A DNA stretch of 64,000 nucleotides from CAVPDE01 sp964580575 (GTDB lineage: Bacteria > Desulfobacterota > DSM-4660 > Desulfatiglandales > HGW-15), in NCBI GenBank assembly GCA_964580575.1, contig CAZOLJ010000010.1:1-64000 (forward strand), given 5' to 3'. The notes beneath the pieces were generated by a model. The model worked only from the letters and a program-made list of their open reading frames with translations. It did not search any database and had not been told where the DNA came from. Made by a program: the position numbers and the translations under genes. Below, one piece after another: positions 1-8,320 of this stretch (its first letter is position 1; the number at the start of each line of letters is the position of its first letter).

Positions 1-36
1 CTAGGAAAGCTGCTGAGTTCATAGAGGAGGAGAGTC
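1..36 (+). other. 3' end of an upstream gene, reading frame uncertain
   Basis: The first bases should hold the end of the gene before the E2 subunit, by family habit the E1 beta subunit of the same complex. Frame 1 reads LGKLLSS and stops at 22-24. Frame 3 reads a helix-like RKAAEFIEEESHGK and stays open into the E2 gene, stopping at about 87. I cannot decide between them. A strong GAGGAGGAG ribosome binding site at 24-32 serves the next gene. Confidence 0.3.
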
Positions 37-1326
37 ATGGCAAGAGCGTTCAAGCTACCGGATCTGGGCGAGGGTATCCACGAAGGTGAAGTTCTGTCCG
101 TTCCCGTGGCCGTGGGGGATAAAGTCAAAGAAGGAGATATCATCCTGGAGGTAGAGACCGACAAAGCGGCGGTTGAGATCCCTTCGCCTTACATTGGCGT
201 GGTTGAAGAGATACTGGTGAAACCGGGCGACACGGTCAAGGTCGGCCAGGTCCTCTTGACTTTCAGCGGCGCAGAAGAAGCGGCCCCGGTAAAAAAAGAA
301 AAGCCGGAGAAAAAAGCTCCGGAGCCTTCCAAGCCGGTCGAGGTGAAACCGGAGCCGGCCCGCCGAGAAGGCCCTGTGCCTGCCTCCCCTGGCACACGAC
401 GCCTTGCCCGCGAACTGGGAGTGGAGCTTCGCATGGTTACCGCCACCGGTCCCGGCGGTTTGGTGACGGCCGATGACGTGAAGTCATTCGCGGGAAAGAA
501 AGAAAAGGTCGTGGAAGCCCCGCCTGCCGTTGGGACGGAAGAAAGACCCCAGGAGACTCGTCCATTCGCACCGGCAGTGCCCAAGCTGCCCGATTTCTCG
601 AAATGGGGACCTATTGAACGCGTACCCCTACGGTCCATCCGAAAGGCCACGGCAAAGCAGATGACCCTCGCTTGGTCACAAATCCCCCACGTGAACAATC
701 AGGACGTGGTGGACATGACAAAACTCGAAGAATTCCGGCGAAGGCACAAGGCGGAGATCGAGGCAAAGGGCGGAAAGCTGACGCCGACGGTCTTTGCGCT
801 CAAGGCAGTTGCAGCAGCCCTCAAAGCGTATCCTAACTTCAATGCGTCATTGGACACCGAAGCAGGAGAAATCGTCGTCAAGCGCTATTACCACATCGGG
901 GTGGCCGTGAATACCCCGGACGGCCTCATCGTTCCGGTGGTCAGGGATGTAGACAGGAAGAGCATCGTGGAGCTGAGCATCGAACTGAAACAACTGATCG
1001 AAAAAACAAGAGCGCGAAAAACGACCTTAGAGGAGCTTCAGGGCGGAACCTTTTCCATCACGAACGTGGGCAACATGGGCGGAGGCCACTTTGTCCCCAT
1101 CGTCAATTACCCGCAGGTGGCTATCCTGGGGATGGGAGCGGCTACCATGCAGCCGGCGGTAACAGGCAATGAAAAGGACGGATATCAGATCGTGCCTCGC
1201 CTTCTCATGCCGCTTGTACTCTGCATTGATCACAGGGTCCTCGATGGGGCAGATGCCATTCCCTTTATGAGGAAGATTGTGGAACTGCTTGAAGATCCGG
1301 AACAGCTCTTCATGATGATGACGTAG
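37..1326 (+). CDS. Dihydrolipoamide acyltransferase (E2) of a pyruvate/2-oxoacid dehydrogenase complex
   Basis: This is the acyl-transferring core of a 2-oxoacid dehydrogenase complex, moving the acyl group from lipoyl-lysine to CoA in the cytoplasm. Residues 1-78 form one lipoyl domain with the ETDKA motif, lipoyl lysine K43. A Pro/Lys/Glu-rich linker follows, then a peripheral subunit-binding domain at about 114-150, a second linker and the catalytic domain from about 195. The active-site motif HRVLDGAD starts at H399. The length of 429 residues fits a one-lipoyl E2. The ATG has GAGGAGGAG just upstream. The E3 gene follows after a hairpin repeat. Whether the substrate is pyruvate, acetoin or a branched 2-oxoacid cannot be told without the E1 genes. 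Confidence 0.93.
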   Translation: MARAFKLPDLGEGIHEGEVLSVPVAVGDKVKEGDIILEVETDKAAVEIPSPYIGVVEEILVKPGDTVKVGQVLLTFSGAEEAAPVKKEKPEKKAPEPSKPVEVKPEPARREGPVPASPGTRRLARELGVELRMVTATGPGGLVTADDVKSFAGKKEKVVEAPPAVGTEERPQETRPFAPAVPKLPDFSKWGPIERVPLRSIRKATAKQMTLAWSQIPHVNNQDVVDMTKLEEFRRRHKAEIEAKGGKLTPTVFALKAVAAALKAYPNFNASLDTEAGEIVVKRYYHIGVAVNTPDGLIVPVVRDVDRKSIVELSIELKQLIEKTRARKTTLEELQGGTFSITNVGNMGGGHFVPIVNYPQVAILGMGAATMQPAVTGNEKDGYQIVPRLLMPLVLCIDHRVLDGADAIPFMRKIVELLEDPEQLFMMMT

Positions 1327-1340
1327 GTTGTTGAATAGAA

Positions 1341-1412
1341 GTGACAAGTGACGAGTAACGAGTGACAAGTTTGTCTTCCTTTCTCGTTACTTGTTACTCG
1401 TCACTCGTTACT
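1341..1412. repeat. Intergenic hairpin repeat, 'gtgacgagtaac' type, copy 1
   Basis: The gap between the E2 and E3 genes is made of reiterated words such as gtgacaagtgacgagtaacg, followed after a short T-rich centre by their near reverse complement (ttactcgtcactcgttact). It can fold into one long imperfect hairpin. A second copy of the same vocabulary lies at 12549-12620. Confidence 0.8.
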
Positions 1413-1449
1413 GAAATGGACGTGCTTTGGATTTCCATGGAGGGGTCCC

Positions 1450-2877
1450 ATGGTCATGGGTGAGTTGGTTCAGGAGACACAGGTCCTGGTCATCGGGAGT
1501 GGGCCGGGAGGGTATGCGGCTGCTTTCAGGGCAGCGGATCTCGGTCTCGATGTCACTATGGTGGACGTGGCAGCGAGACCCGGCGGGGAGTGCCTTTACC
1601 GTGGTTGCATTCCCTCAAAGACCCTGCTCTACCTGTCGGAGCTTGTCCATGATGCGCATCGGGCCCGGAACATGGGCATCACTTTTGGTGAGCCCCATGT
1701 TGACCTTGCGAAAATTCGCGCGTGGAAAGAAGAGGTCATCGACAAGCTGGCCTCAGGGCTGGTGACCCTGAGCAACAAGAGGGGCGTGCAGCTCCTCAGG
1801 GGGCGAGCGGTTTTTGAAGGCTCCGACAAAGTCCGCCTTCAAGATTCAGAAGTCAGCCACATCAAGTTCCGCCATGCCATTTTGGCCACAGGGTCTAAAG
1901 CGGCTCCTTTTCAGGGGATAACCCTTGAACGCGGAAGCCGGATCATGGATTCTGCCGGAGCGCTCGATCTTGCCGACATCCCCGAGCGGCTTCTCATTCT
2001 GGGCGGAGGGTACATCGCCCTGGAGATGGGAACGGTGTATGCCTCTCTGGGAAGCAAGGTGACCCTCGTCGTTCGAGGAGACCGCCTTCTGCGAGGAGCC
2101 GATCGGGATCTTGCTGTTCCGCTCATCAGGCGACTGAAGGAACTCTTCACTTCAATTCATTTCAACACCAAAGCTTCATCCATCAAGGAGAGGGGAAACC
2201 AGGTCGAAGTGGGTCTGGAGGGAGAAGCGGAAAAGCCCAAGCAAACCTATGACCGTTTGCTCATTGCCATGGGCCGGCAGCCCAATACGAAAGAGATCGG
2301 ACTCGAGAACACCAAGGTGAAGGTGAACGAGAAAGGCTTTGTGGTGGTTGACGAACAGCAGAGGACGTCAGATCCGAAGATTTTTGCCGTGGGGGATCTG
2401 GCGGGCGAACCCATGCTGGCGCACAAGGCGTTTCGAGAAGGGAAAGTGGCAGCAGAGGTGATAGCGGGCCAACCCTCAGCGTTTGATGTGCGGGCCATTC
2501 CGGCGGTAGTTTACACAGATCCCCAGGTGGCCTGGGCAGGGCTGACAGAAGAACAGGCACGAAAGCAGAATCGACCGGTCCGAATCGAACGTTTTCCCTG
2601 GAAGTTTTCAAACCGTGCCATTACCATGGGCGCGACAGAGGGGCTCACGAAAATAATCGCCGACCCTGAAACCGGAAGAGTGGTGGGAATCGGTATCTCA
2701 GGAAGGAGCGCAGAGGGAATGGTTTCCGAAGGGGTCCTGGCCATTGAGATGGGCGCCCTTGTTGAGGACATGGGTCTCAGCATTCATCCCCACCCGACGC
2801 TTTCAGAGACCGTGGGAGAGGCTGCGGAGATTTTTCTCGGAAGCGTGACCCATCTCCTACCTAAGAGAGAGAAGTGA
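1450..2877 (+). CDS. lpdA: Dihydrolipoyl dehydrogenase (E3)
   Basis: This FAD/NAD flavoenzyme reoxidises the dihydrolipoyl groups of the E2 protein just upstream and makes NADH. An N-terminal dinucleotide fold (VIGSGPGGYAA, about residues 14-24) is followed by the redox disulfide GGECLYRGCIPSK with C48 and C53. A second Rossmann motif (ILGGGYIALEMG) binds NAD. The C-terminal dimer domain carries HPHPTLSE with the catalytic histidine near residue 455. At 475 residues it is full length. The usual family motif is GGTCLNxGCIPSK; here it reads ECLYRGC, a tolerated variant. The ATG at 1450 has GGAGGGG about six bases upstream; an ATG at 1456 is an alternative. It is co-directional with the E2 gene. 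Confidence 0.93.
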   Translation: MVMGELVQETQVLVIGSGPGGYAAAFRAADLGLDVTMVDVAARPGGECLYRGCIPSKTLLYLSELVHDAHRARNMGITFGEPHVDLAKIRAWKEEVIDKLASGLVTLSNKRGVQLLRGRAVFEGSDKVRLQDSEVSHIKFRHAILATGSKAAPFQGITLERGSRIMDSAGALDLADIPERLLILGGGYIALEMGTVYASLGSKVTLVVRGDRLLRGADRDLAVPLIRRLKELFTSIHFNTKASSIKERGNQVEVGLEGEAEKPKQTYDRLLIAMGRQPNTKEIGLENTKVKVNEKGFVVVDEQQRTSDPKIFAVGDLAGEPMLAHKAFREGKVAAEVIAGQPSAFDVRAIPAVVYTDPQVAWAGLTEEQARKQNRPVRIERFPWKFSNRAITMGATEGLTKIIADPETGRVVGIGISGRSAEGMVSEGVLAIEMGALVEDMGLSIHPHPTLSETVGEAAEIFLGSVTHLLPKREK

Positions 2878-2937
2878 TTGAAGGGCATTGGAAATTGGGG
2901 TCAAAGGACATCGGATAAGGATTGAGGAGAAGAGGTT

Positions 2938-4953
2938 ATGAAGAAAATAATGTGGGCAGTATTCTTTTGGACCCTAGCCTTTATCGGCTCCGTGGCTTTT
3001 GCTGCGGAGCAGGGCAAAATCAAAGACACGGAGTCGGCCATGCACGGCGACGACGCAGCCAGACATCAGATCGTGGACACATACAAGTTTCCGGGCTTTG
3101 AGGTGGTCCAGATCAACCTGCCGGTGCTCTCGCACTACTCGTACATTCTGGTCTCCGGCAAGGAAGCCCTGATCGTGGATCCGGACCGGGATGTGCAGTT
3201 CTACCTGGACTTTGTCTCCAAGAACCGCCTGACGATCAAGGGGGTGTATCTGACTCACTCCCATGCCGATTTTGTGGCCGGGCATCTGGAGATCCTCAAA
3301 GCGGTTGATTGCCAGATCTATCAGAGCGCCGCCAGCGGTGCGGCCTACAAGATCAACCCCATGAAGGAAGGCTCGACCTTTAGGATCGGTTCCGCCATTG
3401 TGAAAGTCCTGGAGACGCCCGGACACACACCGGACGGGACCTGCGCTCTTGTCTTCAACGGAGAGGAAGACAAGGTGGGCCAGGTCCTCTTTACGGGCGA
3501 CACTCTTTTTGTCGGCAGCGTCGGGCGTCCGGACCTGCTGGAGGGCAAGATGACGGCTGCGTCGCTCGCGTCCATGGGTTTTGACACGTGGAATAACAAA
3601 CTCTCCAAACTGGCCGACTCCGTCATGGTCCTGCCGGCCCATGGCGCGGGCAGCCTCTGCGGAGCGCACTTGAGCGACAGTCCCAAGAGCACCATCGGCG
3701 CCGAGCGGGCGTCCAACCCCTACTTCACGCTCAAAGGCCGATCGGAGTTCATCGCAGCGGTGTTGAAGGATTTGCCGGAGGCGCCCCAGTACTTCAAGCA
3801 CAATGCCGCCATGAACCGGCAGGGACCGGCCCTGGTCAACTGGGCCGCGCCCGTGCCTGCGGAAGTCAAAGCCGAACAGTCGCTGATGGACACGTCGAAG
3901 GTCTACGTCGTGGACATTCGGGACTCGTCAGTTTATGCGGCCGAACACATCCCCGGGTCCGTGAACATCGGTATACGGGGGAGATTCGAAACCTGGGCAG
4001 GGACCATGGTCCCCTGGGCCATGCATGAGTCGGACAAGCTCGTGGTGCTGGGCAGCAAGGCCGAACTCAAGGAAGCCCTTTACCGGCTCCACCGCATCGG
4101 CTATGAGGCAAGCGTTCTCACGCCCGAAACCTGGAAGGCCGCCAAGCTGCCTACAAAAAAGGTTGAGTTCATCAAGGCTGGGGATCTTTACAGCCAGATG
4201 AAGGCAGGCACTTCTCCGATCATCGTGGATGTACGGCTGCCTAACGAGTGGATGGGCCTGAGGATCGGGGAGGTGGTGAACCTTCCTCTTACCCACCTGA
4301 GCGAGCTGTCGTCCAAGCTCGATCCGAGTCAGCCTGTGGTGACGGTGTGCAATTCCGCCTACCGGTCCAGCATGGCCATCGGGCTTCTGGAAGCCAAGGG
4401 ATTTCAAAAAGTGACTTCCCTGGCCGGTGGGAGCGAAGCCTGGATCGATGCCGGGCTTCCTGTGTACGGCGCTGAGACCGCAGCACCTGCTGCCGGAGCG
4501 GGCCCGGCCAAACGCGAGATTCGGCTGGCCGATCGGATGTCGGCCGACGAGTTACGGCGCATGGCCAAGGACCTGCCGGGAACCTTTGACATGGTGGATA
4601 TCCGGCCGGCCGATCAGTTCAAGGACTATCACATTCCGGGCTCCCGGAACGCGGATGTCGCCGACGTGCTCAACAACCCGGCCTACCTGACCGGTGCCGG
4701 GCCGCTCATTCTGGTTGATCGCGACGGCTCGCTGGCCATGCAGATCGCCGGCATCCTGTCCCAGAAAACGCAGAGGACCGTCAAGGCCCTGCACGGCGGC
4801 TTGGAGTCTTACTGGAAAGACAGCGGCTGGAAGGATGCAGCGAAAGCGGTTGCGGCGCCTCCTTCACCTACACTTCCTGCTGCGCCTGCGAAACCTGACA
4901 GCCCCAAGGCTGAACCGCCCAAGGCTCCCAAGAAAAAATCCGCGGGGTGTTGA
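2938..4953 (+). CDS. Secreted metallo-beta-lactamase-fold/triple rhodanese protein
   Basis: This looks like a persulfide-dioxygenase-like or sulfur-handling hydrolase fused to rhodanese domains, probably exported. Residues 1-22 form a signal peptide ending near VAFA. The metallo-beta-lactamase domain spans about 45-250, with THSHAD at 106-111, H163 (PGHTPDG), D188 (FTGDTLF) and H235 (PAHGAG) as likely metal ligands. Three rhodanese domains follow at about 310-400, 410-510 and 530-640. Only the middle one has a catalytic loop cysteine, C471 in VCNSAYRSS; the others carry no cysteine at that place. A Pro/Ala/Lys-rich tail ends in KSAGC. The stop lies within a few bases of the YeeE-type gene, so the three genes 2938-7470 form one operon. 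The exact substrate (persulfide, thiosulfate or polysulfide) is unknown. Confidence 0.85.
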   Translation: MKKIMWAVFFWTLAFIGSVAFAAEQGKIKDTESAMHGDDAARHQIVDTYKFPGFEVVQINLPVLSHYSYILVSGKEALIVDPDRDVQFYLDFVSKNRLTIKGVYLTHSHADFVAGHLEILKAVDCQIYQSAASGAAYKINPMKEGSTFRIGSAIVKVLETPGHTPDGTCALVFNGEEDKVGQVLFTGDTLFVGSVGRPDLLEGKMTAASLASMGFDTWNNKLSKLADSVMVLPAHGAGSLCGAHLSDSPKSTIGAERASNPYFTLKGRSEFIAAVLKDLPEAPQYFKHNAAMNRQGPALVNWAAPVPAEVKAEQSLMDTSKVYVVDIRDSSVYAAEHIPGSVNIGIRGRFETWAGTMVPWAMHESDKLVVLGSKAELKEALYRLHRIGYEASVLTPETWKAAKLPTKKVEFIKAGDLYSQMKAGTSPIIVDVRLPNEWMGLRIGEVVNLPLTHLSELSSKLDPSQPVVTVCNSAYRSSMAIGLLEAKGFQKVTSLAGGSEAWIDAGLPVYGAETAAPAAGAGPAKREIRLADRMSADELRRMAKDLPGTFDMVDIRPADQFKDYHIPGSRNADVADVLNNPAYLTGAGPLILVDRDGSLAMQIAGILSQKTQRTVKALHGGLESYWKDSGWKDAAKAVAAPPSPTLPAAPAKPDSPKAEPPKAPKKKSAGC

Positions 4954-4955
4954 TC

Positions 4956-5474
4956 ATGAAAGAGTCCATGGGACCCAAACCCTACATGAATCCGTACCTA
5001 GCAGGGGTGATTCTCGGTTTGACGCTCCTGGCATCTTATATGGTGCTCGGAGCCGGGCTCGGGGCTTCCTCAGGTATCGCGCGAATCGCCGCCTATCTTG
5101 AAGGCGGCCTTGCGCCTTCCCACGTCGGCTCCAGCGAGTACTTCGGGGCCTGGGGAAAGGAACCCCTCCATTACTACCTCGTGTACATGTTCTTCGGCGT
5201 TTTCGCCGGAGGTCTAATCTCGGCGTTTCTGAGCCGAAGACTGAAGTTCCAGGTCGAGCGCGGCCAAAAGGCCCCCAGGCAATTTCGCCTTGTGCTCGCG
5301 TTGGCCGGAGGCGTGCTGGCCGGTTTCGCGAGCCGTTTGGCCCAGGGCTGCACCTCGGGACAGGCTCTGTCCGGAAGCGCCATGCTCCTCTCCGGCAGCC
5401 TGGTCTTTTTGATCTGCGTCTTTGCCGGGGGGTATGCGGCAGCGTGGTTCGTAAGGAGGCAGTGGCATGATTAG
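4956..5474 (+). CDS. YeeE/YedE-family sulfur transport membrane protein, N-terminal half
   Basis: This is a small polytopic inner-membrane protein of the YeeE/YedE (TsuA-like) family, whose characterised members import thiosulfate through conserved cysteines. About four membrane segments are visible. The family motif RLAQGCTSGQALSG is near residue 128 and supplies the key cysteine. At about 172 residues it is half the size of full-length YeeE; the next gene carries the other half, so the pair probably forms one channel. The ATG at 4956 overlaps or abuts the previous stop (4951-4953) with GGGGTG upstream; a GTG at 4947 is a possible earlier start. The stop overlaps the start of the next gene. 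Confidence 0.85.
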   Translation: MKESMGPKPYMNPYLAGVILGLTLLASYMVLGAGLGASSGIARIAAYLEGGLAPSHVGSSEYFGAWGKEPLHYYLVYMFFGVFAGGLISAFLSRRLKFQVERGQKAPRQFRLVLALAGGVLAGFASRLAQGCTSGQALSGSAMLLSGSLVFLICVFAGGYAAAWFVRRQWHD

Positions 5475-7470
5475 CACCTTCTTCGGACTGGAGGCGCTGT
5501 CTTCGTCGGCTGCCATGGCGACTGCATTCCTGATCGGACTGGCCTTCGGCTTTTCCCTGGAACAGGCGGGTTTCGGCAGCTCCCGCCGGTTGGCAGGCAT
5601 CTTCTACTTCCGGGACATGACGGTGCTGAAGGTCATGTTCACGGCCGTTCTCGTGGCCATGCTGGGCCTCCAGTACGCGAGTGGACTGGGACTGGTCAAA
5701 GAAGATCAGCTCTTCTTCATGCCCAGCATCTACGGGCCGCAGATCGTGGGCGGTCTGATTTTCGGAGTGGGCTTTGTCATGGGCGCCTGGTGCCCTGGGA
5801 CAGCGGCGGTGGGCGTGGCTTCCGGCCGACTGGATGCGCTGGTGTTCCTTGCAGGCGCTGGAATCGGAAGCGTTTTTTTCAACGAGCTCTTCGGCATCTT
5901 GAAGGGCCTCTACACCTGGGGAGACAGAGGCGTGCGATTTGCCTGGCAGGACCTGGGTCTCTCGGCCGCAGGGTTGGGCTTCCTGATCGTGACAGTGGCT
6001 CTGGTCCTGTTTTGGGGATCCGAATACCTGGAAAAACGACGAGCATTAGGTGGTGTGTATTGGCGGAGCTCCTTTCTAAGGTCTTTCAGCACCGTCCTGA
6101 TCCTACTGGCTCTCGGCCTGATGGCCATGGAGGGAAGGATTGCGGGCGACAGGCCTCAAGGCCTTAAGACAAGCACCTCCGCCATGCTGGCGGAGATTGA
6201 ATCGGCAAAGGACCACATGGAGCCGGAAGAACTGGCCGACCGGCTGATGCGGGGCGAACCGGAGTTCCTGGTGGTCGACATCCGACCGGCGGAGGAGTAT
6301 GCGGAGTTTCGCGTTCGCGGCGCCGTGAACATCCCCATGGCCGATTTGCCGGAGGCGCTTGCGGGCAGGGAGAACCAGGGCATTATCGTGCTCTACTCCA
6401 ACGGCATGACCCACCCGGCCCAGGCGCGTGACGCCCTTTTCCGCCTAGGCTTCACAAACGCTTACCTGCTCACCGACGGACTTGTGGGGTTCATCGAACG
6501 CGTTCTGAAACCTGTTTCTCTCAGGACAGAGCCGCTGTCCGAGGAGCAGACGGCAAGAATCAACTCGTGGCGGCAGTACTTCCTCGCTTCGGAAAAACCA
6601 CAGCCGGCTCAAGCCGGGCCGGAAGAGTCTCTGGCCGTCTCTCAACCTGTTCCGCCCAAGTGGCCGGGCCTGGTGGAGCCTGCGTGGCTGGCCGAGAACC
6701 TCGGCAATCGTGAAGTCCGGGTCATCGAGGTTCGGGCTCAAGCCCAGTACAACAGCGGCCACATCCCGGGTTCCGTTTGCGTTTCCCATGACAACTTCCG
6801 TGGCGTGGTGGGCGGCGTCTCCTCTATGCTGCAGCCCCCTGAGCTGCTGGCCGGGCACATGTCCCTCATGGGAATCCGACCCACGGACAGGGTGATCCTC
6901 GTTCCCGATGACAAACCCCATGATGCGACCTTGGTGGCCATGGCATTGGCGCGTCTAGGCCATACACGTTTCGGGATCCTCAACGGAGGCTTCCCGCGCT
7001 GGGTCCATGAAAAGCGTCCTGTCACGACCGAACTGCCTCAGGTTGAGAAGTCCCAATACCCGGTTCCCTCTCCCGATGTCTTTACGGTGACGTACAAGGA
7101 AATCATGGAGGTCCTCAAGCCTGCGGATCATGTCATCCTTGATGTCCGTCCAACGGAATACTTCACGGGGGAGAAGGTGGATGAAGCCCGGGGCGGGCAC
7201 ATCCCCGGAGCCAAGAGCCGGCCCTACACAGAAGACCTTTCCAAGTACGGCAAAGTCACCCTGCTCAAGCCGTCGGAGGAACTCGCAACCGCCTACGCTT
7301 CCCTCGTGCCCAATAAGCAGACGACGGTGATCATCCACTGCCGCACCGGCCATCAGGCCAGCCAGACCTTTTTTGTGATGCGATACCTGCTGGGCTATGA
7401 GAGGGTGTTGTGGTATGACGCAGGCTGGTCTGAGTGGGCCTCGAGAAGCGAATTGCCCGTTGAGAAATAG
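5467..7470 (+). CDS. YeeE/YedE-type membrane domain fused to three rhodanese domains
   Basis: The N-terminal 220 or so residues form a multi-spanning YeeE/YedE half with its own cysteine motif (GAWCPGTAAVGVASG). The last membrane segment ends near residue 222. Three rhodanese-like domains follow: about 235-345, with a VVDIRPAEEY start but no loop cysteine (YSNGMTHPAQ); about 395-520, also without loop cysteine (VPDDKPHDA); and about 535-660, with the active loop HCRTGHQAS and catalytic C625. This couples a sulfur-species channel to a sulfurtransferase, suggesting imported or exported sulfane sulfur is handed straight to protein thiols. The ATG has AGGAGG upstream and overlaps the preceding stop by eight bases. 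Which side of the membrane the rhodaneses face is not clear; no extra signal peptide is seen. Confidence 0.85.
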   Translation: MISTFFGLEALSSSAAMATAFLIGLAFGFSLEQAGFGSSRRLAGIFYFRDMTVLKVMFTAVLVAMLGLQYASGLGLVKEDQLFFMPSIYGPQIVGGLIFGVGFVMGAWCPGTAAVGVASGRLDALVFLAGAGIGSVFFNELFGILKGLYTWGDRGVRFAWQDLGLSAAGLGFLIVTVALVLFWGSEYLEKRRALGGVYWRSSFLRSFSTVLILLALGLMAMEGRIAGDRPQGLKTSTSAMLAEIESAKDHMEPEELADRLMRGEPEFLVVDIRPAEEYAEFRVRGAVNIPMADLPEALAGRENQGIIVLYSNGMTHPAQARDALFRLGFTNAYLLTDGLVGFIERVLKPVSLRTEPLSEEQTARINSWRQYFLASEKPQPAQAGPEESLAVSQPVPPKWPGLVEPAWLAENLGNREVRVIEVRAQAQYNSGHIPGSVCVSHDNFRGVVGGVSSMLQPPELLAGHMSLMGIRPTDRVILVPDDKPHDATLVAMALARLGHTRFGILNGGFPRWVHEKRPVTTELPQVEKSQYPVPSPDVFTVTYKEIMEVLKPADHVILDVRPTEYFTGEKVDEARGGHIPGAKSRPYTEDLSKYGKVTLLKPSEELATAYASLVPNKQTTVIIHCRTGHQASQTFFVMRYLLGYERVLWYDAGWSEWASRSELPVEK

Positions 7471-7595
7471 CAGGTTGCTCAAAAACGCCCATCTACGGCG
7501 TTGCCCTCACCCTTCGTCGTTGCGACGTACTGGACTGTACGTCTCACTCCTCGGGATTTCGGGTGCCTTGTATCTGAGCGTTTTTGAGCAACCTG
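7471..7595. repeat. 125-bp element with perfect 18-bp terminal inverted repeats
   Basis: The left end, caggttgctcaaaaacgc (7471-7488), is the exact reverse complement of the right end, gcgtttttgagcaacctg (7578-7595). Inside is a second stem, gacgtac/gtacgtc, around 7534-7553. The element begins directly after the stop codon of the previous gene. It holds no gene and resembles a non-autonomous mobile element or a dispersed palindromic repeat; it could also act as a terminator. Confidence 0.85.
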
Positions 7596-7664
7596 CGAGC
7601 AGTGCCTTTCTCTCGGCACACTGATAATGCAAAGAGCGTTCGGAAGGTTTTTTGAGAGGGGGAA

Positions 7665-8132
7665 ATGGCTGAAATCCGCTGGGCAATGATCCCCGGCGAT
7701 ATCATGGCAGTTAGGGATCTTTTCCAGGAGTATGCCGATTCTCTGAGTTTCGTGCTGGACTTCCAGGATTTCAGGGAGGAGCTTGCGACCCTGCCGGGCA
7801 AATACGCCCTCCCTTTGGGAGCCATTCTTGTGGCCAGGGAGAACAGAGAGACGGTGGGGTGTGTGGCCGTGCGGCCCCTGGCGGAAGAAATCTGCGAGAT
7901 GAAACGGCTCTATGTAAAGCCGGCGCACCGCGGCAAGAGACTAGGCCGGGAGCTCGCCCTGGCGATCATCGAGGAAGCAAAGAGACTCGGTTACAAGGCG
8001 ATGAGGTTGGACACTGTAGAGGCCATGAAAGAGGCATCGGCGCTCTACCGTGCTCTGGGATTCCAACCCATCGATGCATACTGCTACAATCCCCTTCCCG
8101 GAGCCATGTACTTCGAGCTGAAGCTAGCTTAG
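7665..8132 (+). CDS. GNAT-family N-acetyltransferase
   Basis: A 155-residue single-domain GNAT acetyltransferase using acetyl-CoA on an unknown amine substrate. The core beta strand and CoA-binding loop read MKRLYVKPAHRGKRLGREL at about residues 80-98, the standard R/Q-x-x-G-x-G/A region. The C-terminal part ASALYRALGF is also typical. The ATG follows GAGGGGGAA. It stands alone between the sulfur operon and a convergent malate dehydrogenase gene, so its partner cannot be guessed. Confidence 0.85.
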   Translation: MAEIRWAMIPGDIMAVRDLFQEYADSLSFVLDFQDFREELATLPGKYALPLGAILVARENRETVGCVAVRPLAEEICEMKRLYVKPAHRGKRLGRELALAIIEEAKRLGYKAMRLDTVEAMKEASALYRALGFQPIDAYCYNPLPGAMYFELKLA

Positions 8133-8187
8133 AGCAGGGAGCGAAGTGCTTGGAGCAAAAACAGAACAAGGATACATAGTCAAAAGA

Positions 8188-8285
8188 GAACCGAAGAATA
8201 TTGAATGACGAATATAGAACGCCGAAGGCAAGGACCAATTCGTTAAACTTCATCATTCGAAATTCCATGTTCGATATTCGGTTTT
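8188..8285. repeat. Intergenic inverted repeat, 'gaatgacgaatat' type
   Basis: The gap between two convergent genes contains aaccgaagaatattgaatga and, after a spacer, its imperfect complement (catcattcgaaattccatgttcgatattcggtt, given here in outline). It can form a long hairpin and may stop transcription from both sides. Confidence 0.6.
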
Positions 8286-8320
8286 AGGGATTAGATTTCG
8301 GCTCAGAACAAAGCCCTGGA

